A DNA stretch of 29,476 bases. Source: an uncultured Candidatus Saccharibacteria bacterium (GTDB lineage: Bacteria; Patescibacteriota; Saccharimonadia; Saccharimonadales; Saccharimonadaceae). How positions within the stretch are numbered: position 1 is the first letter of the stretch; each line of letters begins with the position of its first letter. The position numbers and the translations under genes were made by a program. The notes beneath the pieces are model-generated. The model did not search any database. It saw only the letters and a program-made list of their open reading frames with translations, and was not told the DNA's origin. The DNA lies in the NCBI GenBank assembly GCA_948648655.1, contig CAPKVJ010000011.1, positions 1-29,476 on the forward strand, read 5' to 3'. Below, one piece after another: positions 1 to 7,956 of the stretch.

Positions 1-65
1 ACGCTACCTTGAGGTGGTAGTGGCGATTTTAAGCTGTGCTAGTTCGAGTCTAGTCAGGCGCACCA
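1..65 (+). tRNA. tRNA-Leu(GAG), 3' portion only
   Basis: The window starts inside this tRNA. A 5-bp anticodon stem (CTACC/GGTAG, positions 4-20) closes a 7-base loop TTGAGGT, placing GAG at the anticodon. It is followed by a long class II variable arm and a 5-bp T stem around loop TTCGAGT. The 3' acceptor strand ends in an encoded CCA at 63-65. GAG plus the long variable arm indicates leucine. The D arm and 5' acceptor strand lie outside the window. A serine recombinase gene begins 40 bases downstream on the opposite strand, so the tRNA 3' end is the likely border of an integrated element. Confidence 0.9.
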
Positions 66-95
66 AACCTAGTTCTGTTCTTAAGAGCCTGGTTA

Positions 96-138
96 AAGAG
101 GTTTTCAAGAGGTTTTCAAGAGGTTTTCAAGAGGTTTC
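96..138. repeat. 11-bp tandem repeat (three full units plus a partial one)
   Basis: The unit AAGAGGTTTTC occurs head to tail at 96-106, 107-117 and 118-128, with a shortened fourth unit at 129-138. The array overlaps the last codons and stop of the serine recombinase. Because 11 is not a multiple of 3, the successive units are read in different frames, and the TGA stop is created inside the array. Confidence 0.9.
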
Positions 139-1682
139 TTCCATCTGAAGGAGACCTCATTTTTGTTGTTAATTTCTAGGTTTGTAACCAATTTTCGTAC
201 TAACTGGTCCTTTTGCCATGAGTCGGCACTCTTCATCTTGTCAGCGAGGGAATCTAGCTGGTTCATAAGTTCTTCCAGAATTTCTCGAACTTGGTCAGGC
301 TCGTAGATTTTGGCGCTAATACCGTCGCGTTCAGCTTGCAAAGCGGCTATCGCGTCGCGACATCCATTCATTTGCTCTTTGACGAGCTTTTTGGCTTCTT
401 CTGGCGCATCTTTGCTTAGATCTATGAAAGCCTGCGCTAACTCGCCTTGAGTGCGCTTCTTGGCCTTAATAGCGGCATTAACGCGTAGCTTTTCTTCAAG
501 TAGCTCGTTATGGCGGACGTTAATATAGTCATTTAAGTTATTACGGAGTTCGTCTATCTCTTTCTTACCAAAATGTAGCGCTTCTAGCGTGTTGTAGAAG
601 TAGTCTAGGAAGACTTGCGCGCGAACGCTCTTTTGTTCGCGCTTACACTCTGTATTGCCGCAACGGAAGTATAGATATTTCTTGCCGGTGCGTGATTTAG
701 AGCGTGCTACGTGCATAAAATTGCCACATTCGCCGCATCTCATTAGCTGGCGGAATGGAATGAAGGTTTTGTCGTCTATCGCTTTAACAGAAGCCGAGAT
801 AACTTTCTTTAAGTCACCGCGCTTTGCCTGGACTTTGCCAAATTGTTCTTCAGTGAGCATTGGCTTGAAGTTTGGTAGGATCTGGCGTAAGTCTACCTGT
901 TGGCCAGCTTGCACGAGGATACCGTAGTAGAATGGGTCGCTAAGGATCGCGCCAATTGTAGAATCGCTATCGTAGACGTTAATGCGCTTTATGTTCTTAT
1001 TCTTACGCGTTAGCTTCGTCATGCGGTGAACGTTGTTCTGGCGCCAGTAATCTATGATTTCTCGCTGAGAATGGCCCTCAAGATACATCTCAAAGCCATG
1101 TTTGATATATTCAAAGTTATCGTCTGGCTCGTAATAGCCGGTTATCTCACTACAGTTATATCCCCATTTTGGAATACCGCCAGATTTACCTTGTGCAAGG
1201 TTAGAATCGACACCGCGCTGTACACTCTCTGATAAATGCTCGGGGTATTGTTTGGACATAGCAAACATGATGTTAAGAAGTAGCTTACCACTAGAATCGT
1301 TCGTGAATTCGAGCGTCGGGAATTTAAGGTCTTTAATCTTGCCGTTATCTACCATATCGACAATCATTCCGGCCTCGAGCGAGTTTCTCGCTAGGCGGTC
1401 CGGGTGCCAAGCTAGAATGCCGTCATATTTGCCGGCTTCTAGGTCTTTTAGCATCTTAGCAAAAACAGGTCGCCTTCCGGATATCTTTGCGGAATGCGAC
1501 TCTTTAAGTGGGTCTACGACTACAATGCCTTTATTCTCGGCATAGTCTAAGCAGTCTTTAATCTGATCAGGAAGAGACTTAGCCTGCGCGCCAACATCTT
1601 CAGATGATTTACGAGCATATAACACATAGCGGAGTAATGGTTTTTCTTCGCCGCTTGTTCCCAATACAGACTTGCTTTTCAT
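105..1682 (-). CDS. Large serine recombinase (integrase)
   Basis: A 525-aa site-specific recombinase of the large serine family, expected to integrate and excise the island. The N-terminal resolvase domain (about residues 18-160) has YARKSSED, with Ser26 the likely nucleophile, followed by a PDQ and a DRLAR motif. A Recombinase domain follows (about 170-290), then a zinc ribbon with paired cysteines (CGECG near residue 317 and CGNTEC about 25 residues on), then a charged coiled coil typical of the family. The ATG lies 7 bases after an extended -10 (TGA-TATAAT) without a Shine-Dalgarno, which suggests a leaderless mRNA. The gene points at the adjacent tRNA-Leu 3' end, the usual arrangement for an integrase beside its attachment site. 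The C-terminus runs into an 11-bp tandem repeat. Confidence 0.95.
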   Translation of the reverse strand: MKSKSVLGTSGEEKPLLRYVLYARKSSEDVGAQAKSLPDQIKDCLDYAENKGIVVVDPLKESHSAKISGRRPVFAKMLKDLEAGKYDGILAWHPDRLARNSLEAGMIVDMVDNGKIKDLKFPTLEFTNDSSGKLLLNIMFAMSKQYPEHLSESVQRGVDSNLAQGKSGGIPKWGYNCSEITGYYEPDDNFEYIKHGFEMYLEGHSQREIIDYWRQNNVHRMTKLTRKNKNIKRINVYDSDSTIGAILSDPFYYGILVQAGQQVDLRQILPNFKPMLTEEQFGKVQAKRGDLKKVISASVKAIDDKTFIPFRQLMRCGECGNFMHVARSKSRTGKKYLYFRCGNTECKREQKSVRAQVFLDYFYNTLEALHFGKKEIDELRNNLNDYINVRHNELLEEKLRVNAAIKAKKRTQGELAQAFIDLSKDAPEEAKKLVKEQMNGCRDAIAALQAERDGISAKIYEPDQVREILEELMNQLDSLADKMKSADSWQKDQLVRKLVTNLEINNKNEVSFRWKKPLENLLKTS

Positions 1683-1689
1683 AGGAATT

Positions 1690-1698
1690 ATTATATCA
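1690..1698 (-). promoter_or_regulatory. Extended -10 promoter of the serine recombinase
   Basis: On the minus strand TGA-TATAAT ends 7 bases before the recombinase ATG. No convincing -35 lies 17 bases upstream. The transcript would start at or next to the initiation codon. Confidence 0.6.
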
Positions 1699-1738
1699 TA
1701 TATCTGTTAAAAGAGGTAGTTTGGCGGCACTGGCTCAT

Positions 1739-1775
1739 AAAAAATCTCCGGTCGTGATTATGATCTAACCGGAGA
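1739..1775 (-). terminator. Intrinsic terminator of the 47-aa gene
   Basis: An 8-bp stem (TCTCCGGT/ACCGGAGA, arms 1745-1752 and 1768-1775) is followed on the minus strand by a run of T residues, just after the stop of the 47-aa ORF. Confidence 0.75.
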
Positions 1776-1785
1776 CTGGTTTGTT

Positions 1786-1929
1786 TTAATAGTAAAATTC
1801 GACTTCGCCATTTTTGTTTACCGACTTCCATTGGTTCTGAGCGATACGCTCTGGTGTAACTTCAATGCTTTTGAGAAGGCTGAGTAATCCAGCGATAGCC
1901 GCGGACGTTTCTTTCTTTTCTTCGTCCAT
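1786..1929 (-). CDS. Small hypothetical protein, 47 aa
   Basis: The reading frame is complete, begins MDEEKKETSA and ends in FYY. Its strong Shine-Dalgarno (AAGGAG) lies 6 bases before the ATG, and an intrinsic terminator follows. It is acidic at the N-terminus, has a short hydrophobic patch (AIAGLLSLL) and no transmembrane segment. It lies between the recombinase and the defence genes and is transcribed separately. A leader of about 145 bases with three inverted repeats precedes it. Its place beside the integrase would suit an accessory such as a directionality factor, but no sequence motif supports this and I do not recognise the family. Confidence 0.7.
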   Translation of the reverse strand: MDEEKKETSAAIAGLLSLLKSIEVTPERIAQNQWKSVNKNGEVEFYY

Positions 1930-1946
1930 AAGGTGCTCCTTGCGTA

Positions 1947-2090
1947 GCCATGTGGAATGGCTTTCAAAGTTGACACAAGGTATTCCGCAATTTAATAGCT
2001 TGTGCGTGAAACAGAAAATGCGAGCATTTTCTGCCGCATTACTTGGGCTTCGAGAGCATCTCTAAACTCGAAGCTAGTTCTATTATATCA
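1947..2090 (-). promoter_or_regulatory. Promoter and structured leader of the 47-aa gene
   Basis: An extended -10 (TGA-TATAAT, 2082-2090) is followed by a leader holding three inverted repeats: 8-bp arms at 2047-2054/2067-2074, 10-bp arms at 2012-2021/2024-2033 (almost a continuous palindrome), and 5-bp arms at 1947-1951/1957-1961. No ORF of useful length lies between the promoter and the 47-aa start. It could be a regulatory leader or a small RNA. Confidence 0.5.
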
Positions 2091-2146
2091 CTCTATTCGG
2101 ATTTTCGACTTGTAAAATCTGCAGAATAAGGTTAAATACGAACACT

Positions 2147-2446
2147 ATGAAGAAAGATGATAAGTTAGCTTCTGCCGTTAAGCTCGTAAATGAAGCTGTT
2201 ATGGCGGAATACAAGCGTCTAGAGGAGATATCCAAGACAGGAGAAGGTGAGCCGATTATGGTTGAAGGCGAAACGACGGCCGGATATTTTTGTCAGCTCA
2301 TGGTGGATCCGAAGGATGTAGCGAAGATTATGCTCGACTATAACTATCTGGTCTGGCGAGTTCTTGAAGATGATGCGCCCGATGGTATGTGGGAAGATTT
2401 GGGCTATAAGTTTGGCTTAGCGCATGTTTGTTCGGTGGATCTATAA
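2147..2446 (+). CDS. Hypothetical protein, 99 aa
   Basis: A soluble, acidic 99-aa protein beginning MKKDDKLASA, with no signal peptide or membrane segment. I do not recognise a family. It is the only plus-strand gene in the defence island and stands tail to tail with the RloC-like ATPase, 7 bases between stops. No good Shine-Dalgarno precedes the ATG (an AAGG lies about 13 bases upstream). A small orphan protein next to a toxin-like ATPase could be an immunity or trigger protein, but that is only positional inference. Confidence 0.65.
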   Translation: MKKDDKLASAVKLVNEAVMAEYKRLEEISKTGEGEPIMVEGETTAGYFCQLMVDPKDVAKIMLDYNYLVWRVLEDDAPDGMWEDLGYKFGLAHVCSVDL

Positions 2447-2453
2447 TTGAAGT

Positions 2454-4574
2454 CTAGCCAATCGATTTATCCCAATAATTCAGAAAATGGTCTTCTGCGT
2501 TATTGGCCTTAAACAGCTCTTTAAGTATCTTCATTATCGATTCCTTATTTTTCCCGTTTGGCTCACTTTCAAAATCATCTAATGCATGCGAATTAACATT
2601 AAATAATTTAGATGCTGCCATACTTTTGGCATAAAAATCTTCATTAGAAAGCCTATTGAACTTAATAAATGTTTCACATATTTTCCTACAATGCTCAACC
2701 ATTTGATTAGTAAGATTATTATCATATAACATACGTAAATCATTCCAAAGATTTCCATATCCAACTGCAAGATCTTCTTTTTCACAAGTTATTTTATTAA
2801 TCGTTGTTCGTATATTGTCGGATTGCAATATGTAATTAGCATATTTTTTGTAAAATTTCGAAACTGGCTTCCTTGCATTAACATAGAAATGGCCATTATG
2901 TGTAAGTAAAATAAAGTAGTCATCGTTAAGGTTCTCGTATATTTTTTGCAATTCACTAGTCATGAGATATTGCATAGCATCATCATTGCTAGTCATCGGA
3001 TCGTCGAATACTATGATTTTTGGCCTATCGTCGTCATGATTACTTTCTAGGCTGAGTACGAAATAAAGAAATCCGATTATGTTCTTCTCGCCTTTACTAA
3101 GCTGAGAAACATCGCGTTCTATATTATTGTATCCAAGCACTTTATATTGACCGAGTTGCCCCTCTTCGTCATTAACTAGGCGTAGCGAAAATGACTCTAC
3201 TCCATTTGCGGCCAGTAGACTATTTATCCGTTTAGCAACTTCTTCTTCGTTTTTGGTCTGCGAAATTAACAAAGTGCGATTTTTCCGCTCTTCAGCCAAT
3301 TTTTCTCGTAAGTTATTTATTTCGTCATTAAGCTTATCGAGATTAGCTTTTAGAATAGCTAATCTCTTATCCTCTTCGGAATAATTAAACTCATCCATCT
3401 TCTTTCTGACCTCATTCAGGCGAAGAATATCCTCAGCGTGTTGTTTTTGTTTTTGTATAGTCTCTGCAAAAGTATTATGACTCGTTATTATCTTATTGAT
3501 TTTTTGAATTGTCGGTAGTACTGAAAGAGGCTCTTTGATTTTAAGTGGCTGGCTCGGCGTAAATAACTCCTTTCTTTTATTATCTAATGCCTCTAGGAGT
3601 GTTTTAAGAAAATTGATTCTGCTTAATTTGAGTTCTTTAATATCTGTGTTAATATTCTTGACATCGTTCAAAAAGGCTGAATAGTAATCGTTTTCATTAA
3701 GTAGTTTTATGTGCTCTGTACATTCTATTTCCTCTGATATTATTTTTAGTCCTTTCGTAATTCGATTTTCGATTTTCTCAGTCTCTTTATTGAAGTAATT
3801 TCTTAATAGGTCTAATCGTCCTTTATCTATGATGCCGCCACAAAAAGCGCATCTTTCTTCTGGGCCGTGAATTCTTAGCCCCTCTTTTGCGAATTCTTGT
3901 TTTTCTGGTGACTTATCAAGTTCTTCTATTCTTGTAGCTGGGTTAACTTTCAGCGAAAGGATCTCATTGACAGCGCCCAATAATCGTTCATTGTTAAGAT
4001 TGGGGATGTCATACTTAGGAATTGTATCTTTTTCGGGATCCTGTAACGTTTTCTTATTTGTTTCTAATTCCTCTTTCGAGTAGATTACTGGATTACTTTC
4101 GATGTCTTTTTTGAATTTATTTTTGTCATATGTACGTCCAAGCCGTTGACTATTGGTTATTTCTCGGGCGCTCTTTGTAAAAAAGACATTAATTTTATTC
4201 TGTTGCTTCTCGTAATCTAAACTCGCTTTTTCAGCCTTGTGAAAAAGATTCTCTTTTTTATCTTCAGAGGGTAGAAGCTCCTTATTGTAATCTAAAATCC
4301 TTTTATCAATATCGTCAATTTTTCTCTGTATCTCAGCATTCTCAACACCCAAGGCAATCGCATTCAGTCTACTATTGTCAGTAACACCATCGAAATCTTT
4401 GAAGATTAGAACCTGGTGGCTACCGGAAAACTGCTCTTTTATTGCGTCGGTAATAGTGGTTTTTCCCGTTCCATTTTTACCAAAAATAAAATTTGGTTTC
4501 TTACTGATAATAAGCCGATCTGATTTGAATCTATCTTTTAGTTTAGTTAAATCGAGAGAAAGGTCATTATTCAT
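2454..4574 (-). CDS. RloC/PrrC-like ABC ATPase, predicted anticodon nuclease
   Basis: A 706-aa SMC/ABC-type ATPase of the AAA_13 group. Visible elements are Walker A GKNGTGKTT (residues 32-40), long coiled coils either side of a single CxxC (Cys242, Cys245; zinc-hook-like as in Rad50), the ABC signature LSKGEKN (492-498), Walker B IIVFDDP (520-526) and an H-loop LLTHN (His559). The C-terminal region has Arg630-x3-Glu634 and His663 after VNS. Their order and spacing resemble the Arg-Glu-His triad of the PrrC/RloC anticodon nucleases. In that family the ATPase senses DNA damage or failed restriction and the C-terminal domain cuts a tRNA to abort infection. It is the last gene of the GATC restriction operon, 15 bases after the second methyltransferase. 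ATPase identity is certain; nuclease activity is inferred. Confidence 0.75.
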   Translation of the reverse strand: MNNDLSLDLTKLKDRFKSDRLIISKKPNFIFGKNGTGKTTITDAIKEQFSGSHQVLIFKDFDGVTDNSRLNAIALGVENAEIQRKIDDIDKRILDYNKELLPSEDKKENLFHKAEKASLDYEKQQNKINVFFTKSAREITNSQRLGRTYDKNKFKKDIESNPVIYSKEELETNKKTLQDPEKDTIPKYDIPNLNNERLLGAVNEILSLKVNPATRIEELDKSPEKQEFAKEGLRIHGPEERCAFCGGIIDKGRLDLLRNYFNKETEKIENRITKGLKIISEEIECTEHIKLLNENDYYSAFLNDVKNINTDIKELKLSRINFLKTLLEALDNKRKELFTPSQPLKIKEPLSVLPTIQKINKIITSHNTFAETIQKQKQHAEDILRLNEVRKKMDEFNYSEEDKRLAILKANLDKLNDEINNLREKLAEERKNRTLLISQTKNEEEVAKRINSLLAANGVESFSLRLVNDEEGQLGQYKVLGYNNIERDVSQLSKGEKNIIGFLYFVLSLESNHDDDRPKIIVFDDPMTSNDDAMQYLMTSELQKIYENLNDDYFILLTHNGHFYVNARKPVSKFYKKYANYILQSDNIRTTINKITCEKEDLAVGYGNLWNDLRMLYDNNLTNQMVEHCRKICETFIKFNRLSNEDFYAKSMAASKLFNVNSHALDDFESEPNGKNKESIMKILKELFKANNAEDHFLNYWDKSIG

Positions 4575-4589
4575 GTCTTATTTCCTAAA

Positions 4590-5351
4590 TTATTTTTCAA
4601 AAATAAATAAGTATTCGTGCGCAAGTAGTAGGAAGTTATATTTGATACTATTAGTCTTCCAATAGCCAGTCGCTCGGCAGTTATGTTGTTCTTTCATAAT
4701 GATTTCTTTTAGCTTGAAACCTGCATCTTCGAATACTCGCATCGTCTTAAAACTTAGTGGAATTACGTGGCCTTTTTGGCGCGTATCGCCCATTAGAATT
4801 GCGCAGAATTTGCCGAACTTTAATACGCGGTAGCTTTCTGATGCTACGCTTTTCATTTGTTCTAGAAAATCATTAACTTTAAAGTTTGACAAATCCTGTG
4901 GAATATCTTGGCCCTCGCTGTAGTGGATAATATTCGCATATGGGGGATGCGTACAGATTAGGTCGATGCTTTCGTCCGGAATTGGTTTTAGGTTGCGTGC
5001 ATCGCATTTTGATACCTTGACTATACCGTCTGCTCCCTCGTGTTTGAACTTAACCTTTTCGCGACATCTTTTGAGTGCGACCGGGTTAATGTCCATTCCA
5101 ATGATGTTGCGGTTCAGTAGCTTTGCCTCTACTAATGTAGTGCCGCCGCCAGCAAATTGGTCTAATACCCAGTCTCCCTCTTTTGAATAGCGGAGCAGGA
5201 TATTTCTTGGAATATACGGCGACCAGTTTCCGCGCCATTTTGCATCGTGGGTAGCCCAGTTGCCACGATTAGGGAAACTCCAGACGCTAGTCATTTCTAA
5301 CTCAAAATCGTCTGGATCCCATTTCTTTATTTCTTTCTTTTTATCGGGCAT
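4590..5351 (-). CDS. DNA methyltransferase (N4-cytosine or N6-adenine)
   Basis: A 253-aa AdoMet-dependent DNA methylase. Motif I is LDQFAGGGTT (residues 63-72), followed by GMDINP (85-90), and the catalytic motif IV is THPPY (134-138). The region before motif I (WSFPNRGNW, then SPYIPRNIL) resembles the motif X segment of N4/N6 methylases. Motif I precedes motif IV, unlike the IV-then-I order expected of the DpnA-type second methylase of classic DpnII loci. It starts 5 bases after the endonuclease stop and is clearly co-transcribed. It may protect the same GATC site, modify the other base or another site, or guard single-stranded DNA; the sequence does not decide. Confidence 0.85.
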   Translation of the reverse strand: MPDKKKEIKKWDPDDFELEMTSVWSFPNRGNWATHDAKWRGNWSPYIPRNILLRYSKEGDWVLDQFAGGGTTLVEAKLLNRNIIGMDINPVALKRCREKVKFKHEGADGIVKVSKCDARNLKPIPDESIDLICTHPPYANIIHYSEGQDIPQDLSNFKVNDFLEQMKSVASESYRVLKFGKFCAILMGDTRQKGHVIPLSFKTMRVFEDAGFKLKEIIMKEQHNCRATGYWKTNSIKYNFLLLAHEYLFIFEK

Positions 5352-5356
5352 ATAGG

Positions 5357-6211
5357 CTAAAATCTCCCAATTACGCCACTCTCTAGGTCGTTAATATTGT
5401 AGACTTCATCCAATACATCAAAAGTTTCTTCGAGGTTGTTTCTAGCGCTATTCCAGCCTTTTCCGTCAGTAAACCATGCAAACTTAAAGCCATCTATCGT
5501 TTTAGCTTCAAGTGCGAGTGTTTTATAACTACGAGCCGTTTCATTAAGTTTAGAGCCACCACTACCATAGAAATTAGTTTCGATTCCATAGATGTTGCTG
5601 TCGGTTTTAATTACGAAATCAAAGCGTTTTTCGGCCTTGCCCTGGTTAGAAATTGCAGAAAGGTCGATATTCCATTTACTTTCAATTTCGCTAAGATTCA
5701 TTTCTTTAAAATAATCTTTACCTTTGACATAGCCAGCTTTCTGAATATACCCCTCTACAAGATTCTCCATTAAATGGCCACCACGATTCTTGCGACCGTT
5801 GGAATCTAGGCCGGTTTCTACGCCAGTGACATAATCTACCAAGTTGCTAATAATATGATTTGCGATAAGGTCGAATAGACCGGTCTTTCGCATAAAGACT
5901 TTATATTGTTCGGCAGAATAGTTCATTTTACTGAAATTGTAGTTATACTCGCCATCTTCATCTATTGCATATATTTCATTAGAACGAACTGCCAATAAAA
6001 TAGGAATACACTTTAGCGTCTCAGGATATTTAGCGATAAGGTCGTTAAATTCTTGCTCAATGTTTTGCGAGCCAACAAGCGCGTTTAAAATATTTAATTC
6101 TACTTTGATGGCGTCTACGTTTTTATGAATCTTAGGAAAATCGATATAGTAGCCATAGTCAGCAATGCTTTCCCGAAACTCCCCTAGCCACTCGTTAAAA
6201 TTTCTTTTCAT
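5357..6211 (-). CDS. DpnII-family type II restriction endonuclease (GATC)
   Basis: A 284-aa protein matching the DpnII/MboI family of endonucleases that cut unmethylated GATC; the usual length is about 280-290 aa. The hallmark segment IYGIETNFYGSGGSKLNE (near residues 207-225) contains the acidic and basic residues of the PD-(D/E)XK-type core, with a nearby KRFDFVI. Upstream RGGHLMENLVEGYI is also typical. A strong Shine-Dalgarno (AAAGGAG) precedes the ATG, 13 bases after the Dam methyltransferase stop. Transcription after the cognate methylase fits the need to modify the host before cutting. Confidence 0.92.
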   Translation of the reverse strand: MKRNFNEWLGEFRESIADYGYYIDFPKIHKNVDAIKVELNILNALVGSQNIEQEFNDLIAKYPETLKCIPILLAVRSNEIYAIDEDGEYNYNFSKMNYSAEQYKVFMRKTGLFDLIANHIISNLVDYVTGVETGLDSNGRKNRGGHLMENLVEGYIQKAGYVKGKDYFKEMNLSEIESKWNIDLSAISNQGKAEKRFDFVIKTDSNIYGIETNFYGSGGSKLNETARSYKTLALEAKTIDGFKFAWFTDGKGWNSARNNLEETFDVLDEVYNINDLESGVIGRF

Positions 6212-6224
6212 TTTGCTCCTTTCT

Positions 6225-7289
6225 TTAAAAATTTGATATTAATAATTCGTTAATTTTTCCGCGTTTGTCGCTATTGCGGTTTATCATACGCGTTGCGGAT
6301 ACGCGCTTGATATTCTGTTTTGCGTAGGCATCGTCGAAGAAGTCGTCGTCTTTATTGGTATTCTTTGGATCGGAATTACTTGCGACTATCTTGGCGCCTT
6401 TTTTATCTAGCTCTTGAACGAATTTTGCAAGCTCTAATTGGTTCTTATCGTCAAACATGCCCTCTGTGTAAGAAGTGAAGTTAGCAGTCGGCGTCAGTGG
6501 ACGATATGGCGGATCGAAGTAAACAAACGTTCTATCATCTATAAAATCACCGGATTCCTTGTAATCGCCGCATACTATCTTCACGTTCCGTAGTTTCTTA
6601 GATACTGCCTTTAAATTATGCTCGTTGCAGATAAGCGGATTTTTGTATGCGCCCATTGGTACGTTATATTCGCCTTTGCGATTTACGCGGTATAACCCGT
6701 TAAAGCAAGTCTTGTTAAGGAATATCATTAAGGCGGCTAACTCGATTCCGTTTTCTTTTTTGCTCTTAAGCTCGTTAAATCGCGCACGTTTGGCGAGATA
6801 GGTTTCTTTGCGTCCATCGTTGTCTAATGCTAGATAATCGCTCTCAAATCGCCTTAAAACGCCCAATAACGTATCAATATCATCTCGGATTATAGTATAT
6901 GTATTTATTAGTTCTGCGTTGATATCACTAATATAAACTTCTTGAAGTTCGTACTTATTTAAGATGTCGAATAGGACTGCGCCGCCACCAACAAACGGTT
7001 CGGCGTATTTTGTTATAGTAGTATCTTTGGCAAAAGGGTAGTATTGCTCGATTTCTTTGAGCAATTGTCCTTTACCACCGGCCCACTTTAGAAATGGCTT
7101 TGCTTCGTTATCAATTAAGGATGCGGCTTTTGTTCGTGCGTCCATTGGCTTTACAGCATTGCATGGAATTACCCATGAATTTCCGACGAACATAGCACCG
7201 ATAATGCGCCCCTCAGAGCATAAAGTAGCTACTCTTCGTTGAGAGATATCCCATTTTGTAGCAGTTTCTTTTGCTGAAATATAATTCAT
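6225..7289 (-). CDS. Dam-family adenine methyltransferase with N-terminal HTH
   Basis: A 354-aa GATC adenine-N6 methyltransferase of the Dam/DpnM type. After the start come an excisionase/MerR-like helix-turn-helix (residues 1-45, SAKETATKWDISQRRVATL then SWVIP), FLKWAGGK (66-73), motif I AEPFVGGGAV (96-105), a target-recognition region and the catalytic DPPYRP (259-264). Dam proteins are normally about 270-290 aa; the extra N-terminal domain is the HTH. It is the first gene of the four-gene operon and protects host GATC sites from the DpnII-like enzyme. A Shine-Dalgarno GAGGT precedes the ATG. The promoter carries an inverted repeat that overlaps a GATC site, so the HTH may regulate its own operon. 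Confidence 0.92.
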   Translation of the reverse strand: MNYISAKETATKWDISQRRVATLCSEGRIIGAMFVGNSWVIPCNAVKPMDARTKAASLIDNEAKPFLKWAGGKGQLLKEIEQYYPFAKDTTITKYAEPFVGGGAVLFDILNKYELQEVYISDINAELINTYTIIRDDIDTLLGVLRRFESDYLALDNDGRKETYLAKRARFNELKSKKENGIELAALMIFLNKTCFNGLYRVNRKGEYNVPMGAYKNPLICNEHNLKAVSKKLRNVKIVCGDYKESGDFIDDRTFVYFDPPYRPLTPTANFTSYTEGMFDDKNQLELAKFVQELDKKGAKIVASNSDPKNTNKDDDFFDDAYAKQNIKRVSATRMINRNSDKRGKINELLISNF

Positions 7290-7313
7290 TTTACCTCACT
7301 TGTTCCACTTACT

Positions 7314-7344
7314 ATTATATTCTAAATCTAGAATAATACTAGAT
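7314..7344 (-). promoter_or_regulatory. Promoter and operator-like inverted repeat of the R-M operon
   Basis: A minus-strand -10 TATAAT lies at 7314-7319. A perfect inverted repeat ATCTAG-N7-CTAGAT (7326-7344) covers the spacer and the -35 position. Its outer edge includes a GATC at 7342-7345. This geometry fits a repressor site blocking RNA polymerase. Confidence 0.55.
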
Positions 7345-7451
7345 CTGAAAATGCTTATCTTAAAACATTTTCCACCGTCTCGTGTCAAGAAAAATCCCAC
7401 CCCTATTTTCTGCACAATAACTTTCAAAACCCGATTGTGATCAAGTGGATA

Positions 7452-7916
7452 CTATCTATTGACTAAATGATAGAATGTTTTGTTGGAATCGTCGCCGTAA
7501 TGGCTGATATCTTCCGGCTCAGCCCAGAGCGAAAGCTTGTGAACGCGCCATTTGCCAATGAAGAACATCTGAACTATCGCGTCATTCACGTCGCGGTTAT
7601 TTAGTTCGCGTGGAATGTATGCGAGGGAAAAGTAGTACCATTTGTCGTCTTCGGCATCCAACCGTGCAAAAACGCGCTTACCGCGCCCAAAAAGGCGCAC
7701 ATCAAAGCGCTGTGCTAGTGTTTCTAGGGAATAAGTCCTTAAATCATGGATCGCGTCACGAATGGGTGACTCTGTAAGCTCCATGCGTTCAAACTTGTCG
7801 TAATCGCGCGAATTAAATCTGCCGTTATGTTCGAGCATGAAGTTCTCTAATTCACGAGCAGTAACCGGTATTGGCTTACCGTGTTTTGTCTTCCTAAATG
7901 TATGGCGTTTTGCCAT
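7452..7916 (-). CDS. Hypothetical protein, 154 aa
   Basis: A soluble, basic protein that opens MAKRHTFRKTKHGKPIPVTA. Many Arg/Lys/His residues in the first third suggest nucleic-acid binding. The middle (FDVRLFGRGKRVFARL) and end (WRVHKLSLWAEP) are rich in alternating hydrophobic residues. No family recognised. Its Shine-Dalgarno GAGG lies in the right arm of a 6-bp hairpin, so translation may be controlled. It sits upstream of the R-M operon in the same orientation, separated by 162 bases, and may belong to the island's regulation or defence cargo. Confidence 0.75.
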   Translation of the reverse strand: MAKRHTFRKTKHGKPIPVTARELENFMLEHNGRFNSRDYDKFERMELTESPIRDAIHDLRTYSLETLAQRFDVRLFGRGKRVFARLDAEDDKWYYFSLAYIPRELNNRDVNDAIVQMFFIGKWRVHKLSLWAEPEDISHYGDDSNKTFYHLVNR

Positions 7917-7919
7917 AAT

Positions 7920-7939
7920 AACCTCGTTTCTTTGAGGTT
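7920..7939 (-). promoter_or_regulatory. Hairpin sequestering the Shine-Dalgarno of the 154-aa gene
   Basis: The minus strand reads AACCTC-(8 bases)-GAGGTT and then ATTATG. The right arm contains the GAGG ribosome-binding site, 4 bases before the start codon. Folding would hide it. Confidence 0.5.
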
Positions 7940-7956
7940 GCGCCCTTATTGGCGGT

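Noticed and set aside
96..138. CRISPR-like array.
   Set aside because: Units are 11 bases with no spacers; it is a simple tandem repeat.
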